From: Alphaproteobacteria bacterium UBA7691
GTDB taxonomy: Bacteria; Pseudomonadota; Alphaproteobacteria; Ferrovibrionales; Ferrovibrionaceae
DNA: 12,390 nucleotides
Direction of reading: 5' to 3'
Assembly: GCA_002482765.1 (NCBI GenBank)
Contig: DLGP01000038.1
Span: 1,129-13,518 of the forward strand
The notes under the pieces are model-generated. The model had not been told where the DNA came from. It saw only the letters and a program-made list of their open reading frames with translations, and ran no database searches. Made by a program: the position numbers and the translations under genes. Position 1 is the first letter of the stretch. Each line of letters opens with the position of its first letter. Positions 6,505 through 12,390 of this stretch are shown one piece after another.

Positions 6505-7205
6505 TGCTCACGATCTCTGGCCTGAATACCTATTACGGCCGCGCGCATATCCTGGCCGATCTGGCCTTGCAGGCCGGGCGCGGCGAGGTGGTGGTGCTGC
6601 TGGGCCGCAATGGTGCCGGCAAATCCACCACGATGAAATCGGTGATCGGCATGGTGCCGGCGCAAAGCGGCGTGATCGAGTTCGAGGGCAAACGCATCGA
6701 TAACCAGCCGATGCACCGCATTGCGCAAGCCGGGCTGGGTTATGTGCCTGAGGAGCGCCGCATCTTCACGGAATTGACCGTGATGGAGAATCTGGATGTG
6801 GGGCGCCAGCCGCCGCGCCAGGATGCGCCAACCTGGACCCCGGAACGCCTGTTTGAGCTGTTTCCCAATCTTGGCCGCATGAAGGATCGCCCTGGCGGCC
6901 GCATGTCGGGCGGCGAGCAGCAGATGCTGACCATTGCGCGCACGCTGATGGGCAATCCGCGCCTGATCCTGCTGGATGAACCCTCCGAGGGCTTGGCGCC
7001 GGTGATTGTGGAGCAGATGGCTAAAACCATCCTGCAATTGAAGGCCGAGGGTCTGGCCGTGCTGCTCTCGGAGCAGAACCTGCATTTCGCCCAGATGGTG
7101 GCGGATCGCGCCTATATCATCGAGAAGGGCCGTATCCGCTATCAGGGTACCATGACCGAACTGGCCGTCGATGCGGCGGTGCGCGAACAATATCTGTCGG
7201 TGTGA
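6504..7205 (+). CDS. livF: Branched-chain amino acid-type ABC transporter ATP-binding protein LivF
   Basis: This 233-residue partner of LivG has Walker A GRNGAGKST at 34-42 (the Arg variant is the LivF norm), LGYVPEERRIFTELTVMENL at 78-97 (Q-loop region with the Pro-Glu-Glu-Arg typical of LivF), signature MSGGEQQMLTIAR at 134-146, Walker B LILLDEPSEGLAP at 154-166, and an H-loop position occupied by Gln/Asn (LLSEQNLHFA), also usual in LivF. The start is ATG 6504, whose A is the last base of the livG stop (TGATG). A TTG directly before it (6501) would only add one Met and is not needed. It is the last gene of the transporter block; hyuA follows after 10 bases, so co-transcription is very likely. 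Confidence 0.93.
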   Translation: MLTISGLNTYYGRAHILADLALQAGRGEVVVLLGRNGAGKSTTMKSVIGMVPAQSGVIEFEGKRIDNQPMHRIAQAGLGYVPEERRIFTELTVMENLDVGRQPPRQDAPTWTPERLFELFPNLGRMKDRPGGRMSGGEQQMLTIARTLMGNPRLILLDEPSEGLAPVIVEQMAKTILQLKAEGLAVLLSEQNLHFAQMVADRAYIIEKGRIRYQGTMTELAVDAAVREQYLSV

Positions 7206-7208
7206 GGA
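7205..7208 (+). promoter_or_regulatory. Ribosome binding site setting the hyuA start at 7216
   Basis: AGGA at 7205-7208, overlapping the livF stop, is 7 bases before ATG 7216. A longer in-frame start (GTG 7171) lies inside livF and would put 15 unrelated residues before the MAWIVGIDVGGTFTD N-terminus that is characteristic of the family. Confidence 0.7.
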
Positions 7209-7215
7209 ACAGCGT

Positions 7216-9252
7216 ATGGCGTGGATTGTCGGCATCGACGTGGGCGGCACTTTCACCGACCTGATCGGCATTGAGCCGAAGCTGGGCCGCGTGGCCCTGG
7301 CCAAGGTGCCAACCACAGTGGAGAATCAGGCTTTCGGCGTGCTGGCGGCGCTGGAGCAGGGCGGTATCGCCCTGGCGGATACCGAAACCATTGTGCATGG
7401 CACCACCACCACCACCAATGCGCTGCTGGAGCGCAAGGTGGCCAAGGTTGGCCTGATCACCACCAAGGGTTTCCGCGATAGCCTGGAACTTGGCCGCCGC
7501 ACCCGGCCTACTGCCTATGGCCTGACCGGCAGCTTCGAGCCGCTGGTGCCGCGGCAATGGCGCCTGGAAGTGCCGGAACGTATGGATGCCGATGGCAATG
7601 TGGTGGTGGCGCTGGATGAAGTCGCCTTCCGCGCTGCCGTGCTTCAGTTGAAGGATGCCGGCTGCGAAGCCCTGGTGATCCATTTCCTGCACAGCTACAT
7701 CAACCAGAGCCATGAAAAGCGCGCGCTGGAAATCGCCGCCGAAATCTGGCCCAACCGCTATATCACCGCCGGGCATGAATTGCTCTCCGAATACCGCGAA
7801 TACGAACGCGGCACCACGGCCTGCGTCAATGCCAGCGTGCAGCCGGTGCTGCATCGTTATATCGAGCGGCTGGATGGGGAATTGAAGCGGCGCGGCTTTA
7901 GCCGCGACTTGCTGGTGATGCAGGGTAATGGCGGCACCATCGCCGCCGGCATCGTGGCCGAGGCGGCGGTGAATACCGTGATGTCCGGCCCGGCTTCCGG
8001 CGTGATGGCGGCAGCCTATACCGCACGCGCCGCCGGCCTGCCCAATGTCATCACCTATGATATGGGCGGCACCTCGTCGGATGTTGGCCTGATCCAGGAT
8101 GGTGTGCCGCAGGTTTCATCCGAGTTGGAACTGGAATATGCCCTGCCGATCCATGTGCCGATGGTGGATGTGCATACCATCGGCGCCGGTGGCGGCTCGA
8201 TTGCCTTCATCAACGCAGCCGGCATGTTGCAGGTTGGCCCGGAAAGTGCCGGCGCCCGGCCTGGCCCGATCTGCTATGGCCGTGGCGGCACGCGGCCAAC
8301 CATCACCGATGCCAATCTGGTGCTCGGCCGGCTCAATCCCGATGGTCTGCTCTCTGTTGATAACAAGGTATCGCTGGATGATGTCCGCGCCGCCATGGCC
8401 GCGCTCGGCCAGCCGCTTGGCCTGGATGCAGAGGGCGCGGCGGCGGCCGTGCTGCGTATCGCCAACGACAAGATGGCCAATGCGATCCGCATGGTCAGCC
8501 TCAGCCGGGGCCACGATCCGCGCGATTTTGCGCTGTTTGCCTTTGGCGGCGCCGGGCCGTTGCATGCCGCTGCCTTGGCGCGTGAGTTGGGCATCCCCAA
8601 ATTGCTGATCCCGGCGCGGCCGGGCATCACCAATGCGCTAGGCTGTGTGGTGGCCGATCTGCGCCATGATTATGTGCGCACGGTGAACAAGCCGGTGGCC
8701 AATCTGGCGGCGGGCCTGGTGCGTGATGTGCTGGAAGCACAGATCGCCGAAGGCCGCGCCACTATCGAGCGCGATGGCGTGGCGGTGGAGGCAATCCAGG
8801 TGCTGCATTCCGCCGACATGCAGTTCCAGGGCCAGAGCCACCTGCTTACCGTGGCGGTGCCAAGCATCGACATTTCGCCGGCTGAATTGCAGGCGGCATT
8901 TGAGGCGGCCTATTGGCAGCGTTTCGAGGTTGAACTGCCGGAAATCCGCGCCCAGCTGGTCAATCTGCACACCGCCGTGATCGGCCGCCGACCGCAATTG
9001 ACGCTCGACCGCCTGCTGGCAGCAGCGCCCGCCGCCGATGTGGCCGGCGCCATGAAAGGCCATCGCCGGGTCTGGTATGAAAGCGGCGGCTGGCAGGATA
9101 CGCCGGTTTATGATCGCGAAAGGCTGCCGCGTAATGCCGGTTTCAGCGGCCCGGCGATCTGCGAGCAGCTCGATACCACCACGGTGATCGATCCCGGCAA
9201 CCATGTGCAAGTCGATTCCCTCGGCAACCTGATCGTGACGGTGGCGCCATGA
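7216..9252 (+). CDS. hyuA: Hydantoinase/oxoprolinase family protein, subunit A (HyuA-like)
   Basis: This 678-residue protein matches the family length (about 680-700). It has an ASKHA/actin-like ATPase core: the phosphate-1 motif VGIDVGGTFTDL at 5-16, HGTTTTTNALLERK at 61-74, SGPASGVMAA at 257-266, the second phosphate motif YDMGGTSSDVGL at 281-292, then IGAGGGSIAF at 322-331, GPESAGARPGPICYGRGG at 341-358 and TITDANLVLGRLNP at 362-375. RGHDPRDFALFAFGGAGPLH at about 431-450 marks the hydantoinase A domain end. HyuA-type subunits phosphorylate or activate an amide or lactam with ATP for hydrolysis with HyuB (N-methylhydantoinase, 5-oxoprolinase, caprolactamase); related pairs are ketone carboxylases. 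Substrate specificity cannot be read here. The neighbouring importer and reductase favour a cyclic amide. The stop overlaps hyuB (ATGA), consistent with a hetero-oligomer made in equal amounts. No damage was seen. Confidence 0.9.
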   Translation: MAWIVGIDVGGTFTDLIGIEPKLGRVALAKVPTTVENQAFGVLAALEQGGIALADTETIVHGTTTTTNALLERKVAKVGLITTKGFRDSLELGRRTRPTAYGLTGSFEPLVPRQWRLEVPERMDADGNVVVALDEVAFRAAVLQLKDAGCEALVIHFLHSYINQSHEKRALEIAAEIWPNRYITAGHELLSEYREYERGTTACVNASVQPVLHRYIERLDGELKRRGFSRDLLVMQGNGGTIAAGIVAEAAVNTVMSGPASGVMAAAYTARAAGLPNVITYDMGGTSSDVGLIQDGVPQVSSELELEYALPIHVPMVDVHTIGAGGGSIAFINAAGMLQVGPESAGARPGPICYGRGGTRPTITDANLVLGRLNPDGLLSVDNKVSLDDVRAAMAALGQPLGLDAEGAAAAVLRIANDKMANAIRMVSLSRGHDPRDFALFAFGGAGPLHAAALARELGIPKLLIPARPGITNALGCVVADLRHDYVRTVNKPVANLAAGLVRDVLEAQIAEGRATIERDGVAVEAIQVLHSADMQFQGQSHLLTVAVPSIDISPAELQAAFEAAYWQRFEVELPEIRAQLVNLHTAVIGRRPQLTLDRLLAAAPAADVAGAMKGHRRVWYESGGWQDTPVYDRERLPRNAGFSGPAICEQLDTTTVIDPGNHVQVDSLGNLIVTVAP

Positions 9253-10934
9253 GCAAGCTCGATCCCGTAACCCTGGTGGTGATCCAGAATGGTTTGCAGC
9301 AGGTCTGCAACGAGATGGATTTGGCCTTTTGCCGCGCTGCGTTTTCGCCGGTGATCTCGGAAGCCCTGGATCGTTCGGATGGCATCTATCACCGCGATAC
9401 CGGCGAATTGATTGCCCAGGGTGATCTTGGCCTGCCGGTATTTGTTGGCACCATGCAGTTTTCCACCCAGGCGGTGATCGAGCGCGCCCGCAATCCGAAG
9501 CCGGGCGATATTTATATCGTCAACGATCCCTATATGGGCGGCACCCATCTGATGGATGTGAAATTCGTCAAGCCGTTCTTCTATCAGGGCAAGCTGTTTT
9601 CCTGGCTGGCCAATACCGGCCATTGGCCGGATACCGGCGGCATGGTGCCGGGGGGCTTTTCGGCCAATGCCACGGAAGTGGAGCAGGAAGGCTTACGGCT
9701 GCCGCCGGTGAAGCTCTACAAGCAGGGTGTGCTGGATGAGGAAATCCTTTCCATCATCCTCAGCAATATCCGCATCGCTGATCAGCGTATCGGCGATATC
9801 AAGGCGCAGGCAGCGGCACTCAGCATCGGCGAAAAGCGGCTGACGGCGTTGCTGGATCGTTATGGCGCCGATGTTGTGGAAGCTGCCATCGCCGAATTGA
9901 AAGCCCGTGCGGCGCAACAGATGCGCGCCCGTATCCGCGCCATTCCCGATGGCGTCTATCGTGGCTCGGCCGTGGTTGATTCCGATGGCGTGGTGGATGA
10001 ACCGCTGCATATCGCCATGTGCGTCACCAAAAGCGGCGATGAACTGCATTTTGACATGAGCGGCTCCAGCCCGCCCTGCCAGGGCCCGATGAATTCGGTG
10101 CTGGCCACCACCAAATCCTCGATCTACCTGGCGGTGAAGCACATCTTCCCCGATGTGCCGATCAATGCCGGCACCTTCGAGCCGCTCAAGATCACCGATC
10201 CCGAAGGCACGTTTCTCTATGCCAAATATCCGCGCCCGGTTTCCGGCTGCGCGGCGGAAGTGAGCCAGCGTATCGCGGAAGCGGTGTTCAATGCGCTGGT
10301 GCAGGCCATGCCGGATCAGCTGTTTGCCGCGCCGGCCGGCACCTCCGGCAATCTGGCGCTGGGCGGCTTCGATCCGGAGCGCAATCGCGCCTATGTGATG
10401 TATGTCATCTCCGGCGGTGGCTATGGCGGCTGGTTTGCCGGCGATGGCCTGACCAATGGCTGCTCCACCATCGGCATTTCCAAAACCACGCCGATCGAGG
10501 TGATGGAGCAGTATTATCCGGTGCTGTTCGAGGAATATTCGCTGCATGAAGGCTCCGGCGGTGCCGGCAAATATCGCGGTGGCTTCGGCGTGAATTACAC
10601 CATCCGGCTCCGGCGCGGCGAGGCGCGTGCCAGCATGGTGATGGATCATGGCCGCAGCGGGCCGCGCGGTGTGCTGGGCGGTGAGGATGGCGGGCTGAAC
10701 ACGGTGGCGATTGAGCGCGCCGGCAGCGGCCAATATGTGCCGCCGCATCTGTCCAAGGACCAGGATATCGCCATCAAGGCCGGCGACCGGGTGCGGGTTT
10801 CCACACCGGGCGGCGGCGGCTATGGCAATCCGGCCGAGCGCGATGCGGCATTGATCGAGCGCGACATCCTGCGCGGCTATTACACCCGCGAGCAGGCCAA
10901 CCGGCGTTTCCCCAAGGCTGCGGCGGCGGAATAA
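9249..10934 (+). CDS. hyuB: Hydantoinase B family protein (HyuB-like), partner of HyuA
   Basis: This 561-residue cytoplasmic protein has the usual hydantoinase B length (about 520-590). Family stretches include DPVTLVVIQNGLQQVCNEMD at 5-24, FSPVISEALDRSDGIY at 32-47, KPGDIYIVNDPYMGGTHLMD at 84-103, NTGHWPDTGGMVPGG at 122-136 (His125 and Asp128 are plausible active-site or metal ligands), EGLRLPPVKLY at 147-157, HEGSGGAGKYRGGFGV at 433-448 and the terminal glycine motif TPGGGGYGNP at 519-528. With HyuA it would carry out ATP-dependent hydrolysis of a cyclic amide. The existence of two separate genes argues against a one-chain 5-oxoprolinase and for the bacterial hydantoinase/caprolactamase/carboxylase group. 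No third (gamma) subunit gene of the acetone carboxylase kind follows, which disfavours a carboxylase. The start overlaps the hyuA stop by 4 bases. Confidence 0.9.
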   Translation: MSKLDPVTLVVIQNGLQQVCNEMDLAFCRAAFSPVISEALDRSDGIYHRDTGELIAQGDLGLPVFVGTMQFSTQAVIERARNPKPGDIYIVNDPYMGGTHLMDVKFVKPFFYQGKLFSWLANTGHWPDTGGMVPGGFSANATEVEQEGLRLPPVKLYKQGVLDEEILSIILSNIRIADQRIGDIKAQAAALSIGEKRLTALLDRYGADVVEAAIAELKARAAQQMRARIRAIPDGVYRGSAVVDSDGVVDEPLHIAMCVTKSGDELHFDMSGSSPPCQGPMNSVLATTKSSIYLAVKHIFPDVPINAGTFEPLKITDPEGTFLYAKYPRPVSGCAAEVSQRIAEAVFNALVQAMPDQLFAAPAGTSGNLALGGFDPERNRAYVMYVISGGGYGGWFAGDGLTNGCSTIGISKTTPIEVMEQYYPVLFEEYSLHEGSGGAGKYRGGFGVNYTIRLRRGEARASMVMDHGRSGPRGVLGGEDGGLNTVAIERAGSGQYVPPHLSKDQDIAIKAGDRVRVSTPGGGGYGNPAERDAALIERDILRGYYTREQANRRFPKAAAAE

Positions 10935-10938
10935 CATC

Positions 10939-11739
10939 ATGCTGGCCGAGCTGGTGCTGAATGCACTGGTGCGCTGCGAGGCACCGGCGCGCCGGCTGGG
11001 CTATGGCCGAGGCGCGGTCAGCCTGTGGTCACGCTCACGCCGCTGTGGCCGTGCCTGGGCGCCGCACCATGCCGCCACGCGCGATTTTGTTGCCGGCCTG
11101 CTGCGTGATCTGCCGCAAAAGGGCGGCAATGCTTGGGTGTTGGGCGCGGGGCTGCTGGATGATCTGCCGCTCGACGATCTCTGTCGCCGCTTTGATCGGG
11201 TGATCCTGGCCGATATCGCCTTCCTGCCCTGCATGGCGCGGCGGCTGCGGCGCTATGGCAATGCTGAAATGCGCCTGTTCGATGCCACCGGCATCGTTGC
11301 GCCGCTCAGCCGCTGGCAGGTGGCGGAAAACCTGCCTTTGCCCGCAGCCAACGCGCTTGCCGGCCTGGATGCCGCTGCGCCAAGCTTGGTGCTGTCGCTC
11401 AACCTGCTATCGCAATTGCCGTTGCTGCCGCTGGCCTGGCTGGAGCGCCAGGGCGTGGATCATGGCACAAGGCAGGATTATGGCCGTCGCATCGTGGCGG
11501 CGCATCTGGCTGGCCTGCGTGATCTGGCCTGCCCGGTTGGGCTGGTGAGTGATTTTCGCCGCATTTTCCGCAATCGCGCTGGCGAGGCGGTGGTGGCGGA
11601 AAGTGCGTTATTTGATGTAACGCCGCCGGTGGCGGAGCGGGAATGGAGCTGGGCCTTGGCGCCGCTGGGCGAGATCGACGGTCAGACCGCACTTGATCTG
11701 CGGGTGCTGGCCACCCGCAATCTTGGCCGGGCCGCCTGA
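10939..11739 (+). CDS. Uncharacterised protein with methyltransferase-like (Rossmann) signatures
   Basis: I do not recognise this 266-residue protein. Several stretches resemble a class I S-adenosylmethionine methyltransferase fold. AWVLGAGLLDDLPL at 65-78 could be motif I (strand 1 and glycine loop). DRVILADI at 86-93 has an acidic residue after strand 2. SLVLSLNLLSQLPLLP at 149-164 resembles strand 4 with the catalytic-side loop. The last third (SALFDVTPPVAEREWSWALAPLGE, about 222-245) is well ordered, with three Trp or Phe residues. It has no signal peptide and no clear membrane segment; the Leu-rich patch at 150-168 is the nearest candidate. It begins 4 bases after the hyuB stop with a weak ribosome binding site (GGA at 10928-10930), so it is probably expressed from the same transcript, though that alone does not tie it to amide metabolism. 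Codon use matches the preceding genes. It ends one base before the convergent gene's stop. Confidence 0.72.
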   Translation: MLAELVLNALVRCEAPARRLGYGRGAVSLWSRSRRCGRAWAPHHAATRDFVAGLLRDLPQKGGNAWVLGAGLLDDLPLDDLCRRFDRVILADIAFLPCMARRLRRYGNAEMRLFDATGIVAPLSRWQVAENLPLPAANALAGLDAAAPSLVLSLNLLSQLPLLPLAWLERQGVDHGTRQDYGRRIVAAHLAGLRDLACPVGLVSDFRRIFRNRAGEAVVAESALFDVTPPVAEREWSWALAPLGEIDGQTALDLRVLATRNLGRAA

Positions 11740-11740
11740 T

Positions 11741-12235
11741 TCAGCGTTTCTGGGTGATATTCTCGATCACAAAGCTGCGCTCCGGCGGATATTTGCGAAT
11801 CGCTTTTTTGCGCGCCGCTTCCTCGTTCGGGGCGAAAAATTCCTCGTAATTGATATCGGCCCATTTGTCGTCGAGGGTGCGGTGCTTCTGGCCCATCATA
11901 TGGGCGCGGCGCACTTCCTGATTGAAGATGCCAATCTGGAAAATCTTGTCGCTCTCGGTTGGCGCCTGCAACGCTTCGGCGGCCATGCGTTCAAGCTTCG
12001 CCACCTCTACGCGCAGTTCGGTATTTTCCTTGGTCAGCTCGTTGATCTTCTTCTGCGCGTCCTTGGTCAGCTTCTCAAGCTGATCCAGGCGCTGGCCGCG
12101 GCGAATCACTTCGGCCGAGCTCCATTCATAAGCCAGCACCTGCTTGCGATGCGCAGCATTGACCTGCAACACGATGAACAAGGCCCCGGGGATACCGATT
12201 ACCAGGGCTGCGAGTATGAGCCAGAATTCCGTCAT
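11741..12235 (-). CDS. Small membrane-anchored coiled-coil protein, function unknown
   Basis: This 164-residue protein has one N-terminal membrane segment (about 4-25, FWLILAALVIGIPGALFIVL). It is followed by a charged helical region with a coiled-coil-like heptad pattern (about 41-90; LDQLEKLTKDAQKKINELTK at 50-69 continues into ENTELRVEVAKLERMAAEAL). A polar C-terminal domain follows (about 98-163), containing IFQIGIFNQEVRRAHMMG, KWADINYEEFFAPNEEAARKKA and ending SFVIENITQKR. The topology predicts an inner-membrane anchor with the coil in either the cytoplasm or the periplasm. No family is recognised. The ATG at 12235 is followed at once by the membrane segment. It lacks a clear Shine-Dalgarno (the upstream bases are AATCACCCC) and lies just after a short hairpin. 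It converges on the 266-residue gene with a single base between the two stops and no terminator-like hairpin, so the transcripts must overlap. It is probably unrelated to the hyu operon. Confidence 0.78.
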   Translation of the reverse strand: MTEFWLILAALVIGIPGALFIVLQVNAAHRKQVLAYEWSSAEVIRRGQRLDQLEKLTKDAQKKINELTKENTELRVEVAKLERMAAEALQAPTESDKIFQIGIFNQEVRRAHMMGQKHRTLDDKWADINYEEFFAPNEEAARKKAIRKYPPERSFVIENITQKR

Positions 12236-12244
12236 GGGGTGATT

Positions 12245-12264
12245 TTGGCGATTTCGCTCGCCAA
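12245..12264 (-). promoter_or_regulatory. Short hairpin in the leader of the coiled-coil gene
   Basis: TTGGCGA (12245-12251) and TCGCCAA (12258-12264) form a perfect 7-base inverted repeat with a 6-base loop, ending 9 bases before the ATG at 12235 on the minus strand. In RNA it would occupy the spot where a ribosome binding site is expected. It could also be a small operator. The pairing is seen; a role is only possible. Confidence 0.4.
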
Positions 12265-12339
12265 GAGCAAGTTATTCAACTCACTCGTGTTGATAGAACA
12301 ATGGTTTAGGTAATCCACGTCGAACCTTTGTCGCCGGCC

Positions 12340-12368
12340 TTGACCCGGAGCGGCGCAAAGTTTAAACA
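12340..12368 (+). promoter_or_regulatory. Candidate sigma-70-type promoter facing out of the right edge
   Basis: TTGACC (12340-12345) is separated by 17 bases from TAAACA (12363-12368). The -35 matches the consensus at 5 of 6 positions and the -10 at 3 of 6, with ideal spacing. It lies in the 155-base, relatively AT-rich stretch (12236-12390) before the divergent coiled-coil gene. The transcript would start close to the right edge, where GCGGGAGTAT (12381-12390) could be the first bases of a tRNA gene or a GGGAG ribosome binding site. A weaker minus-strand pair, TTGTTC (12301-12296) and TGAATA (12278-12273) with 17 bases between, might serve the coiled-coil gene. Confidence 0.35.
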
Positions 12369-12390
12369 ACCCCCGTTGCGGCGGGAGTAT

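Noticed and set aside
7402..7416. Five tandem ACC codons as a slippage repeat
   Set aside because: They encode the threonine run in the conserved HGTTTTTN motif of HyuA, so protein function explains the repeat.
9693..10940. 415-codon minus-strand open frame opposite hyuB
   Set aside because: It is antisense to a well-conserved hyuB and lacks protein-like features. High-GC third positions open the opposite frame.
12360..12367. Palindrome GTTTAAAC as an operator or attachment site
   Set aside because: An isolated 8-base palindrome without a partner copy is expected by chance, and it overlaps the candidate -10 region.
12232..12390. Minus-strand frame open from the right edge to a TGA overlapping the coiled-coil gene start as ATGA
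   Set aside because: It is about 52 codons with an appealing 4-base overlap, but it uses many codons rare in the neighbours (ATA, CTA, AGG, CGA, TCT), lies in AT-rich sequence with promoter-like motifs, and shows no recognisable protein pattern. Sequence beyond the edge would decide it.

Overview
The window looks like part of an alphaproteobacterial chromosome. The evidence is high GC, GC-rich third codon positions, ATGA-coupled operons and a LivH-LivM fusion transporter. The 5' quarter (1-2507) differs in composition from the rest. In 60-base rows counted by hand, four rows left of 2507 average about 73% GC and five rows right of it average about 61%. The left block also uses CCC and GGG much more freely, while the right block prefers CCG and GGC. 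The species cannot be named from this.

Layout: ten genes lie on the plus strand, tightly packed, from the left edge to 11739, and one minus-strand gene (12235-11741) meets them tail to tail. Block 1 (1-2507) holds the C-terminal part of a protein of the family annotated as 6-hydroxynicotinate reductase, a UPF0280 (ApbE-fold) protein, and a DUF1185/'amino acid synthesis' protein. These three overlap by 4 and 8 bases. Block 2 (2551-7205) is a complete branched-chain-amino-acid-type ABC importer: a periplasmic binding protein, a single-chain LivH-LivM permease, LivG and LivF. A strong hairpin lies between the binding protein and the permease, and the permease starts at TTG. Block 3 (7216-10934) is a hydantoinase/oxoprolinase pair, HyuA-like and HyuB-like, overlapping by 4 bases. 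A 266-residue protein with methyltransferase-like fold signatures follows after 4 bases. The minus-strand gene encodes a small membrane-anchored coiled-coil protein.

How the genes could work together (inference): the importer would bring in an N-heterocyclic or acidic amide. The reductase-like protein, possibly matured or assisted by the ApbE-fold protein, would reduce the ring. The ATP-dependent HyuAB-type hydrolase would open the resulting lactam. The chemistry resembles the reductive nicotinate route (6-hydroxynicotinate to tetrahydro-6-oxonicotinate, then ring opening), but neither a nicotinate hydroxylase nor a classical enamidase is present in the window. The substrate is therefore unproven, and the composition break leaves open that blocks 1 and 2-3 have different histories. 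No transcriptional regulator, rRNA, complete tRNA, insertion sequence or CRISPR array was seen.
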